Below, one piece after another: positions 21,795 to 28,801 of a DNA stretch of 31,731 nucleotides. Every line of letters starts with the position of its first letter. The first letter of the stretch is position 1. The DNA comes from a virus, in IMG/VR virus record IMGVR_UViG_3300025896_000118, positions 1 to 31,731 of that record. One strand, written 5' to 3'. The notes below the pieces were generated by a model, which was not told where the DNA came from, did not search any database, and saw only the letters and a list, made by a program, of their open reading frames with translations. The position numbers were made by a program, and so were the translations under genes.

Positions 21795-24019
21795 TGGCGG
21801 CGTGCCTCCACTTGTGCGTTCTTCTTCACCCAGCACCGCCCGACCACGTGATATTCCCAGCCCATCTCAGCCAGCGCCCGTTGCACTCCTTCGGCGTCGA
21901 TGTCGTGACCGGCGATGATGCCGCCTTCTTTGACCTTTGGCCCCCAGGCTTTCAGGTCGGCGAGAACTGAATCGTAATCGTGAGCGGCGTCGACGAATAC
22001 GCCTGCGAGGGATAAGTCATCGAAGCCAGTTGCCGCCATGACCGAAGGGATCGCTACGGTAATGATGTTGCCGCATTTCGCCGCTTGCGCGTTGGCGTCA
22101 AACTGCTTCAACACATCAAGAATTCCCGTGTCAGCATCGCCCTTGAATGTATCGACGGCGTAGAGCTTGACCGCTTTCTCCTGATCCTGCAATCTCTGTG
22201 CAAGATGGACAATGCTCTGACCCTTCCACGCGCCGACTTCGACAAACGTGTCACCGTCTTGCAGCTTGCGCGCAATCGCCGTGTAGAGATCGCGGAAATC
22301 ACACCAGCCTTCGACATCCCATGATGTAATCGCGCCGCTTTGCAGACGCTGCAAATGCCGAGCGCCCTCAACGTAGTTTGATGGCATGTTCGACCTTGCG
22401 TAAGTCTCATCGACTTGAGCCTTTCCAAACGCTGGGTGCAGATGCTCAAACACCAAATCCCGCGCATCAATCACCACGCCATCCCGGTGGGCGCATTCGC
22501 TGAACCAGTTGTCCGAATACATGCTAAAGAAGTCAGGGTGGAACAAGTAACCCTGGTCAAGGTATCGGGCGCGGGTCAAGATAGCCATGCACATCAAGTC
22601 ATCTTCGCGGTGACCGTCTGAGATTTGGAGAACTGCAGGTTTCGACGTGTCGCCAATCCGATCAAGAATGATCTTGTCCCAGTGCATCGGCGGCTCCCAG
22701 TCGTCCGAGAGCTGAATCAGGATCTCGCCGTGTGATGCTTCAGCAGCGTAGTTCCAGGCGCGCACCGGTCCACCATCACCCTGAACAATGCGGTGCCGCC
22801 ATAGGGTCAGGTATTGGATGCTTTCGGCGTCGTCGGCGTCGATGGCAAAGATGTGTTCGATGGCGTCTGGACTTGCGGCTTTTTCTAACCACTTGCGGCG
22901 AGCGGCTGCGGCTTGCTGGACTCTGCCACGGGTCGCGTGAAGCAAGCTGATCTTCGCACCGTTGCGTTTAAAGAAGTTCAGTTCGTGCGTGTCGGCGCCG
23001 GCGAAGTCTAGGTTTGCCCGTAGCGCCATCGCGTGCGCTTCTACACCCTCACGCCCCCATAGCGAGCGGCGAGCATTCCACGGCCATTCATACGGCTTTG
23101 GTTGCGAGCGCAGGCACCGAGCCCAAGCAATCATCTCTTGCGGCTTTTGACGGGCGAATGCGCCCTTGCACAGTTCAGCGTAAGCTTCGCGGCGGGATGG
23201 GTCGATGGCGACTGCCTGAAGGTAAAGCTGAGAACGCATTGGCTCTTGCGCGCCCTTGGCGAGGAAGCAGTAGATTTGATACTTCTCAACGGGCGGCACT
23301 TCGGGATCTTGAACAAGCGCGGCCCCTTCGTTCATTGCTTCGTGATGCCGCCCCACAAGGTCGAGCGTCTGCATGTAGTGGAAGCGCTGGGAGACCGTGC
23401 GCTCTGCTTCGGGAATGCTCTCCAGAATCCGCATGTTGCGCTCGTTGTTTGGGGCGCGGTGAGAGATCGGAGCGTGGACGATCTTCACGTTGTTGAGCGT
23501 GCCAATGTTGGCGTCTTGAACGGTCGGCATCAGGCATTCGTGGATAGGTGATTGCCACTTCCACGCATCCTTTCTGACGATGCGCTCACGCATGACGGTC
23601 ACGCAATCTTCTGGCACTTCGTAGGGAAACTGAATGCCTGTGAAATCGTCCTCTAAGCCGTCCAGAGCGCGGCGAATGATCGGGATGTAGCGCGGGTCAA
23701 GAATGTCGTCGGTGTCGGCCCACATGACCCATTCGTTAGAGGCGAGGTCGAAAGCCATTTGGCGAGCAGCGGCGAAGTTGTCAACGTGGGGCCAATCACT
23801 TCCTTCTGCGTTTTGGTATTGTTCCAGCGCGTAAGGCTTTTCGCTTCCCGTTAAAAATCTAAGGGCAATAGTTCGACTTGCGTCACAGTGCTGATTCCCG
23901 ATGGCTTGAACCATTACAATCTCATCCACCAGCGGAGCAAATGAGCGAAGAAACCGCTCCATGATGTTTTCGACGTTGCCGTAAATGACAGCGAGGGTAA
24001 GCTTTCTTTTGTGGTTCAT
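21791..24019 (-). CDS. Glycosyltransferase-glycosyltransferase-methyltransferase fusion (742 aa)
   Basis: A three-part enzyme. Residues 5-165 are a family-2-like glycosyltransferase (LTLAVIYGNVEN; WADTDD with the acidic DTDD at 102-105; WQSPIHECL). Residues about 195-320 are helical and TPR-like. Residues about 355-530 look like a second glycosyltransferase domain (ISLLHATRGR; ILIQLSDDWEPP, 433-444; later FEHLHP). Residues about 575-735 form a class I SAM-dependent methyltransferase of the Methyltransf_24 kind (FVEVGAWKGQS, 592-602; VFVDAAHDYDSV, 674-685; GGIIAGHD). The start at 24019 overlaps the upstream stop by ATGA. It could build and methylate a glycan. Acceptor unknown; the domain order is clear, the second GT domain less certain than the first. 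Confidence 0.88.
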   Translation of the reverse strand: MNHKRKLTLAVIYGNVENIMERFLRSFAPLVDEIVMVQAIGNQHCDASRTIALRFLTGSEKPYALEQYQNAEGSDWPHVDNFAAARQMAFDLASNEWVMWADTDDILDPRYIPIIRRALDGLEDDFTGIQFPYEVPEDCVTVMRERIVRKDAWKWQSPIHECLMPTVQDANIGTLNNVKIVHAPISHRAPNNERNMRILESIPEAERTVSQRFHYMQTLDLVGRHHEAMNEGAALVQDPEVPPVEKYQIYCFLAKGAQEPMRSQLYLQAVAIDPSRREAYAELCKGAFARQKPQEMIAWARCLRSQPKPYEWPWNARRSLWGREGVEAHAMALRANLDFAGADTHELNFFKRNGAKISLLHATRGRVQQAAAARRKWLEKAASPDAIEHIFAIDADDAESIQYLTLWRHRIVQGDGGPVRAWNYAAEASHGEILIQLSDDWEPPMHWDKIILDRIGDTSKPAVLQISDGHREDDLMCMAILTRARYLDQGYLFHPDFFSMYSDNWFSECAHRDGVVIDARDLVFEHLHPAFGKAQVDETYARSNMPSNYVEGARHLQRLQSGAITSWDVEGWCDFRDLYTAIARKLQDGDTFVEVGAWKGQSIVHLAQRLQDQEKAVKLYAVDTFKGDADTGILDVLKQFDANAQAAKCGNIITVAIPSVMAATGFDDLSLAGVFVDAAHDYDSVLADLKAWGPKVKEGGIIAGHDIDAEGVQRALAEMGWEYHVVGRCWVKKNAQVEARRQ

Positions 24020-24390
24020 ACTGGTAATTCTGATTTGAAATTTCTGATTCCTTGAACTAGACCGGCCCCTGCTTTTACAGCCGCAAAACAATGATCCTTG
24101 TCGTAAAACCACCAAGCTGCCATGCAGATTGATTTAACTTTGTCTTGGGAGAATCCTGTCTCTCTGACCATAGCCACCATCGGCTCCCCGGCTTTGATTC
24201 TGAGCAAAAAAGACAGACCCATTTCGAGCCTTGCCTTTTGGTCGGCTTGCTTTTTTTGCTGTCGCTTTTCACGCTTAACAGACAACAAAGATGCTTCAAT
24301 GGGTCGCAATTCACGCCTCAGCGTTTTTACTTCAGCCATCAATTTCTTTATCTTCGCCCGCAAAGCTTGCGCTTTTTTGAAATCGTTCAT
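24016..24390 (-). CDS. Small helical protein opening the modification block (124 aa)
   Basis: A 124-residue basic protein starting MNDFKKAQALRAKIKKLMAE, with a long coiled-coil N-terminal half and a helix-turn-helix-like segment (GEPMVAMVRETGFSQDKVKS, about 69-88). It resembles the 118-residue protein at 18430-18786 in its opening residues and general plan. It is the first gene after the capsid terminator and overlaps the fusion enzyme by ATGA (24016-24019). It could be a regulator or DNA-binding partner of the block. No family recognised. Confidence 0.7.
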   Translation of the reverse strand: MNDFKKAQALRAKIKKLMAEVKTLRRELRPIEASLLSVKREKRQQKKQADQKARLEMGLSFLLRIKAGEPMVAMVRETGFSQDKVKSICMAAWWFYDKDHCFAAVKAGAGLVQGIRNFKSELPV

Positions 24391-24426
24391 CGGGAGTTCT
24401 TAACACTTCACGCTAAATCGCGCAAC

Positions 24427-24458
24427 AAAAAAGCGCGGCCCCCTTTCGGAGACCGCGC
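24427..24458 (-). terminator. Intrinsic terminator after the major capsid gene
   Basis: The minus-strand transcript forms an 11-bp stem, GCGCGGTCTCC (24458-24448) with GGGGGCCGCGC (24443-24433), two G-U pairs, closed by a GAAA tetraloop and followed at once by six U (24432-24427). It starts 15 bases after the capsid stop. Strength looks high. The following block and all tail genes must be reached by read-through, antitermination or a separate promoter. Confidence 0.9.
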
Positions 24459-24473
24459 CGCTTCGGGAGACGG

Positions 24474-25364
24474 TTAAGGCACCGTGAACAGTTTGAGTTC
24501 GTTGGTGACGGCGGTGGCGTAGCCGTAGAGACAGTGCAGGTTGGCAAAATATTTGCCTTGTGCGCGGCTCCAGTGGCGGGTGTAGAGAGCGGAGATACCA
24601 CTTTCTGCGTCCACGTATTGCTCAACGGCTTCGTAGTCTTCGGTGGGGAGGTAATCACCAAGCTGACGCATGGCGACCGCGATGGCGTTCTTGCCGCAAG
24701 CGAAGCCGGCGAGCGAAACGCTGTTGAGCGGGATGACATCTGAGGAGTAGATGTCCATGCCGAGCAAGCGACCAAGCAAGCCTTCCTTGATGGCGAGTGA
24801 GTCGCCACGGTTGAGCGCCAAGGTGATCTTGTCATCGCCCAGCATCGCAGCCTCGATGTCCATGTTAGCAACAAAAGACTTGTCGCCACGGACGCCGGCG
24901 GAAAGCAGAGCTTTGCGAGCGGCGATGAGTTGAGCGCGGCCATAGTTAGCGGCAGCGGTGGTGATGATCGCGGAGCCGAAGTTCGACGTGGTGATCAAGC
25001 TCCAGATGTCAGTGAGGACAGCCTGAGCCATGGAGCGGCCAAGCTGATCAGCGAACTGATCGAATCGGCCTGCGTTGCTGGATTCCGCCAACTGTTGCAG
25101 CGTGAGATCCATCGGTGTGATCTTGCGCTTGTTAAGGTTGACGGTGATTGCGGTGATGAGGCCGCCGGTCTGCTCATACACGTCGCTGGCTTGAGTGAAG
25201 GTGGTGGTCGTCACGTTGCCGAAGAGCGGCACGATGACGGCATCACCTTGACCGCGCACCTCGGAGGAGATGTCGGTAGCAAATGCGTTGAGCGGAGTCA
25301 GGATCTCGGTCAGTTGCTGGAAAGCACGTTGACCGAACAGCTTGTCGTTAAAGAGAGTAGCCAT
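24474..25364 (-). CDS. Major capsid protein (HK97-like fold)
   Basis: A 296-residue protein beginning MATLFNDKLFGQRAFQQLTE. The alternation of helices and strands (AQLIAARKALLSAGVRGDKS; ITLALNRGDSLAIKEGLLGR; DIYSSDVIPLN) and its place directly after the prohead protease identify it as the capsid subunit. It is compact, without a separate delta domain, because the scaffold-like part is on the protease. Ten bases separate it from the protease gene; no Shine-Dalgarno site is visible at this start, which is odd for the most abundant virion protein. Confidence 0.88.
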   Translation of the reverse strand: MATLFNDKLFGQRAFQQLTEILTPLNAFATDISSEVRGQGDAVIVPLFGNVTTTTFTQASDVYEQTGGLITAITVNLNKRKITPMDLTLQQLAESSNAGRFDQFADQLGRSMAQAVLTDIWSLITTSNFGSAIITTAAANYGRAQLIAARKALLSAGVRGDKSFVANMDIEAAMLGDDKITLALNRGDSLAIKEGLLGRLLGMDIYSSDVIPLNSVSLAGFACGKNAIAVAMRQLGDYLPTEDYEAVEQYVDAESGISALYTRHWSRAQGKYFANLHCLYGYATAVTNELKLFTVP

Positions 25365-25373
25365 GGGATGTGA

Positions 25374-26528
25374 TTAGGATTTGAATTTGAATTGTGCGGC
25401 GCGAATGGCCTTTTGGTTTTGATTGTAGAACTTGCCACGTTCGGCAGGATCAGTGATCGCGTCGTATTGCGCGAGGATGTCGCCCTTGTCGGTCTCAGCA
25501 TCTGGCAGGCTCCGTTCAGATTCGGGAGTAAAGCCGAGTGATGCGACTTGGGCCGCTGCTTTGGCTTCTGCCGTTTGCCGTTCAGCTTCAAGCCGTGCAA
25601 TTTCAGCCGTGGCTTCGTCGAAGGCTTTGGCTTTTGGCTCAAGCGCGGCCACTTGCGCTTTCAGCGAATCAATGCAGCTAAGAGCGACCTGGATTTGATC
25701 GTCTTTGTTTTGCAGTTCAGCTTTCAGCGCCGAGTCACTGTCACCACCAAAAAGGGCAGTAAACCGTGACAGCAGTGACTTTGCTTGGGGTTCCGTCACC
25801 TCGACTTCGGGAGCTTGTGGCTCAACCTCAGTTTCAGCATCCGCATCAACAGGAGCGATAGGCTCAACTGGCGCGTTTGCAGTTTCGTCCACAGGAGCGA
25901 CCTCTGGAGCGGTTTCGGAATTGGCTTGGAGAGACTTGGGTGTCATCTTAAATTTGCGCGAGTCAAAAGCGCGTGCGCTGAGAGCGACGGCACCGATCAG
26001 CTTGTCAGCAAATCCACGCTCTACCGCTTCCTTGCCGTCCATCCAGGTCTCCGCGCTCATCATCTCGCGGATCTCGTCCTCGTCGTTGCCAGTGCGGGAT
26101 GCGTAAGCGTTGACGAGTCCATTGCCGAGCTTGTCGAGCAGGTCGGCGGTGTCGCGCATTTCTTCAGCGTCGCCAACAGCTAATCCCCACGGATTGTGAA
26201 TCATGATGTAAGCGTTCTCCGGGATCTCAACCGTATCAGCCGCCATCAGAATCACCGAAGCCATCGACGCGGCAAGCCCTTCGACGCGCGCGGTGATCTT
26301 AGCCTTGGAGTTTTTCAGGCTGTTGTAAATCGCCCAGCCATCCAGCACATCGCCGCCGGGAGAGTGAATGCTAAGGTTGATCTCGTCCAGCTCGCCCATG
26401 CCGCGAAGGTCACGCATGAATGCAGATGCGGAGACGCCCCACAATCCAATCTCGTCGTGAATGCTGATGTCTGCCGCCTTGGGCTTGTCACTCTTGGCTT
26501 TGATCTGATACCATGTCTTGTTGCTCAT
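25374..26528 (-). CDS. Prohead protease (ClpP/S14-like) with C-terminal scaffold-like domain
   Basis: A 384-residue two-part protein. The N-terminal 200 residues are a ClpP-type serine protease: the oxyanion loop HSPGGD (55-60), the nucleophile in GLAASMAS (S88) and the histidine in MIHNPWG (H111). A proline/alanine/acid-rich linker (about 205-255) leads to a long coiled coil (about 275-345) like a scaffold, as in lambda C/Nu3. An internal start at about residue 194 (MTPKSLQANS) could make free scaffold, but its ribosome binding site is weak. The main start at 26528 has AGGAGGA just upstream and overlaps the portal gene by 41 bases. Confidence 0.9.
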   Translation of the reverse strand: MSNKTWYQIKAKSDKPKAADISIHDEIGLWGVSASAFMRDLRGMGELDEINLSIHSPGGDVLDGWAIYNSLKNSKAKITARVEGLAASMASVILMAADTVEIPENAYIMIHNPWGLAVGDAEEMRDTADLLDKLGNGLVNAYASRTGNDEDEIREMMSAETWMDGKEAVERGFADKLIGAVALSARAFDSRKFKMTPKSLQANSETAPEVAPVDETANAPVEPIAPVDADAETEVEPQAPEVEVTEPQAKSLLSRFTALFGGDSDSALKAELQNKDDQIQVALSCIDSLKAQVAALEPKAKAFDEATAEIARLEAERQTAEAKAAAQVASLGFTPESERSLPDAETDKGDILAQYDAITDPAERGKFYNQNQKAIRAAQFKFKS

Positions 26529-27939
26529 TTTGATCCTCCTGGATGTCGAGTTGCTTCTGTTTGAATCCGTCTAATGCGCCTTCTTCAAGTCCCATTTCAG
26601 ATTCGATTTCTCGGCGGCGTAAAATCTCCCGCGCCTTCTGCATCTCCACGCTTTCCCAGTCGCGGCCTTTGCGTGCGTGGTAGTCATTCAAGCTCATCAC
26701 GCCTGCGTCTAACTGCTCAAGCTCAAGCCGCCCTTCGCGGCCACGGTCAATGGTTAGGTCAGCCTGCGGAATCCACTCAGCCCACCACCAGTTCGCCGGC
26801 GGCGGTGGAAGTTCGCCATTCTTTACGGCTTTGGCGATGAAGTAGGTGTAGAAGCGTTGGCAGGCCTGCTTTAGTCGTGCCTGTTCATGCTCAATCCAGC
26901 GCTGAGTCTCGGCCATCAAGTAGCGCTGGCTTGGCCCTGTTTGTTTCGCTAAGTCCCAGAGCACCTCTGGCGACAGACCCACGCCCCATGCGATGTCACG
27001 CACAAGCCACTCAAGCAGCATCATCTGGTTAGGATGCGGTCTGCCGTCGTGGATGACGGACAGCGCTTCGTTCTCCATGAGCTGCGCCACCATGCCGCCT
27101 TCGCGCATTTGCTCAATATTAATGGTGCTGCCGCCTGTGCTGCGAGTTGTGACAGCGCTAGCAAAGCCCTGTGGACCGTTGCCGCCCTTCATGGTGCGAA
27201 CAAGGCCAACTTGATTAGCCATTTTGATGCCGTGCTTAACGTCGGCGGTGATTTCGGCACTGTCCTGGATGTTATTCAGGGCGTGAGCGAGTGCGGATAT
27301 TCCGCGCACTTGTCCCGGCCTCTCAAAATCGGCATAAAAGATAGCGTTATCCGCCGATACGCTCGTTGCTTGGCTTGGATTGCTAACATCGACAAGGTTG
27401 TATGCAACGTGTCTGCCGAATTTGTCGAGAAACACGCCGTCTTGGGCTGTTTTGCTCTGTCCGCTGGCGATTTGGTGGGATTCATAGAAGATGATGCGTG
27501 CGGTTTTGGATTCGGTTTCGCTCAGGACAGAAAGCGAGTCGCCGTCTTTGATGCGGAGACGGGTAAGCGCAATTTGCCACTGGAAGAAGTCCATTTTGCC
27601 TGCCCTGTCGAACACAAACGGCGTGCCGGCGCGTTCCTCGAATAGCTCCTCCGCTAGCCGGTTAAACTCACGGTCTGGAGTCGCGGCTTGTGGCTTGAGA
27701 TAGCCGACAAGATTAGCAACGCCGTTCACAATGCGACGAGCAAGGCCAACGTCTGCATACATTTTGCGCGCCTTGCGAAGGATGGTGATCCTATCGCCGC
27801 CTGTTAGCTCTTTGGACGTGTCCAGCGTGCCCCAGTTGATGTAAGCGCGGCGCGGAGACCACTGAGCGGCGTCAAAGTTCGTCAGTGCATTGATGCCTGC
27901 CGCTGCTGGTTTTCTATTGCCACGTCGTCCTCTACTCAT
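26488..27939 (-). CDS. Portal protein (lambda gpB family)
   Basis: A 483-residue portal protein. Typical phrases are RKARKMYADVGLARRIVNGV near the N-terminus, 'ADFERPGQVRGISALAHALN' in the middle, and WGVGLSPEVLWD near residue 330. It forms the dodecameric ring through which DNA enters. The start at 27939 overlaps the upstream gene by ATGA; the in-frame start at 27978 lies inside that gene. The C-terminal helices are charged and Gln-rich (GFKQKQLDIQEDQNEQQDM), and the last 41 bases double as the start of the protease gene. Confidence 0.93.
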   Translation of the reverse strand: MSRGRRGNRKPAAAGINALTNFDAAQWSPRRAYINWGTLDTSKELTGGDRITILRKARKMYADVGLARRIVNGVANLVGYLKPQAATPDREFNRLAEELFEERAGTPFVFDRAGKMDFFQWQIALTRLRIKDGDSLSVLSETESKTARIIFYESHQIASGQSKTAQDGVFLDKFGRHVAYNLVDVSNPSQATSVSADNAIFYADFERPGQVRGISALAHALNNIQDSAEITADVKHGIKMANQVGLVRTMKGGNGPQGFASAVTTRSTGGSTINIEQMREGGMVAQLMENEALSVIHDGRPHPNQMMLLEWLVRDIAWGVGLSPEVLWDLAKQTGPSQRYLMAETQRWIEHEQARLKQACQRFYTYFIAKAVKNGELPPPPANWWWAEWIPQADLTIDRGREGRLELEQLDAGVMSLNDYHARKGRDWESVEMQKAREILRRREIESEMGLEEGALDGFKQKQLDIQEDQNEQQDMVSDQSQE

Positions 27940-28235
27940 GTTCCGAAGGTGCGGGTTGAAAAGTCTTGGCTGAACCACTTGTCATTGTAATCCGTCGTGC
28001 CGTTGAGTTCGTTAATGGCCTCTTCGATGCGTCGGAGCCATGTTGCGCGCTCATCTGGACTGATGCTGATGCCCGTAGCGCTCCCGGCGCGGGAGGATTG
28101 GCTTGTGATTTGCACAACGTCCTGGATGCGTCCCGCTTCTGCTTGCAGGATGGACAATTCAGCCGCCTCCAACTCGGAGACGGTGAACCACTTGACCAAT
28201 TTTCGCACCCATATGTCAGACGACGCCATCGACAT
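27936..28235 (-). CDS. Head-tail joining protein candidate (gpW position)
   Basis: A 99-residue protein starting MSMASSDIWVRKLVKWFTV. The central helix-rich part (SELEAAELSILQAEAGRI) and the end (ERATWLRRIEEAINELNG) fit gpW-type small joining proteins that lie between terminase and portal. A start two codons later (28229) is equally possible. A long in-frame extension to 28532 runs antisense to the plus-strand operon and is rejected. No Shine-Dalgarno site at either start. The stop overlaps the portal start by ATGA. Confidence 0.72.
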   Translation of the reverse strand: MSMASSDIWVRKLVKWFTVSELEAAELSILQAEAGRIQDVVQITSQSSRAGSATGISISPDERATWLRRIEEAINELNGTTDYNDKWFSQDFSTRTFGT

Positions 28236-28269
28236 TGCGAGGGAGTCAAAAAATAATTCACATTTGCGC

Positions 28270-28297
28270 TTGCATACCGAACTGCTTGGGTTATTAT
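28270..28297 (+). promoter_or_regulatory. Promoter candidate for the plus-strand operon
   Basis: TTGCAT (28270-28275) and TATTAT (28292-28297) are separated by 16 bases, a 3/6 and 5/6 match to the sigma70 consensus, 34 bases upstream of the first plus-strand gene. The reverse strand of the same A/T-rich stretch contains TTGAGT and AATAAT with short spacing, so divergent overlapping promoters are possible in this 96-base intergenic gap. Confidence 0.5.
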
Positions 28298-28331
28298 TAG
28301 GGGTCAACGAAACACTCAACTCACTAAATAT

Positions 28332-28652
28332 ATGAACCTGTTCAAGAAACTGCTCACCACCCCAGCAACCCCAACTCCAACACGCGAAGAACTGGACGCC
28401 ATCTATGGCACCCGAGAAGAACAAGATGCCATCTATTATGCTGAATGCAGCGCCCGCAGCGCAGCGATGATGAAAAAGGTGGAACAACTCCACATCCTTC
28501 GTCGGGCAAAAATCGCGAGCCTGAAAAGCCAAGTAGCGACAAATGAACTTTATGCTGCAAAATGCACGCGCCCTCTAGTCATCAATCAGCACCTCGCTGC
28601 TGCTGCCCGCAAAATGACGCTCATCGCGAAGCTAGAAACCACACCAGTATGA
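28332..28652 (+). CDS. Plus-strand accessory protein (106 aa)
   Basis: A 106-residue protein on the opposite strand to all virion genes. It starts MNLFKKLLTTPATPTPTREE and contains a tandem ten-residue repeat, REELDAIYGT then REEQDAIYYA (about 18-37). The rest is helical and basic ('KKVEQLHILRRAKIASLKSQ'). There is no membrane span and no known family. It has its own promoter candidate and overlaps the following gene by ATGA (28649-28652), so the two form an operon. Independent transcription inside a late operon is the hallmark of a moron gene, often for superinfection exclusion or host fitness; this role is an inference. Confidence 0.7.
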   Translation: MNLFKKLLTTPATPTPTREELDAIYGTREEQDAIYYAECSARSAAMMKKVEQLHILRRAKIASLKSQVATNELYAAKCTRPLVINQHLAAAARKMTLIAKLETTPV

Positions 28653-28801
28653 ACCGCGCCGCACAAGAACTAGGTCGCCTCGGAGGGCTCAAAACCTCCG
28701 AGGCGAAGGCCGCCGCCGCAAAAGAGAACGGTAAAAAAGGCGGAAGGCCGCGCAAAACTCAAACATCGCTTTCAGCCTCTGGCGGCGCAGCCCCAAACTG
28801 A
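28649..28801 (+). CDS. 50-residue basic 'GKKGGRPRK' protein
   Basis: A small protein starting MNRAAQELGRLGGLKTSEAK and continuing AAAAKENGKKGGRPRK, a Gly/Lys/Ala pattern I recognise from small uncharacterised proteins of phages and bacteria. The GRPRK end resembles an AT-hook-like DNA-binding element. It overlaps its partner gene by ATGA, and its last 43 bases overlap the end of the terminase gene tail to tail. Function unknown; DNA binding is an inference from charge and the GRPRK element. Confidence 0.72.
   Translation: MNRAAQELGRLGGLKTSEAKAAAAKENGKKGGRPRKTQTSLSASGGAAPN
28676..28705 (+). repeat. Perfect 11-bp inverted repeat inside the 50-residue gene
   Basis: CGCCTCGGAGG (28676-28686) and CCTCCGAGGCG (28695-28705) flank an eight-base loop. 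It falls in the coding sequence for GRLGGLKTSEA. On either strand it makes a very stable hairpin without a clear U tract. On the minus strand it lies just past the terminase stop, so it could slow or end transcripts leaving the terminase gene. Confidence 0.7.

Noticed and set aside
27936-28532. 198-codon version of the gpW-position gene
   Set aside because: The N-terminal hundred residues would be antisense to the plus-strand 106-residue gene and are Cys/Phe/Trp-rich; the 99-residue form is coherent.
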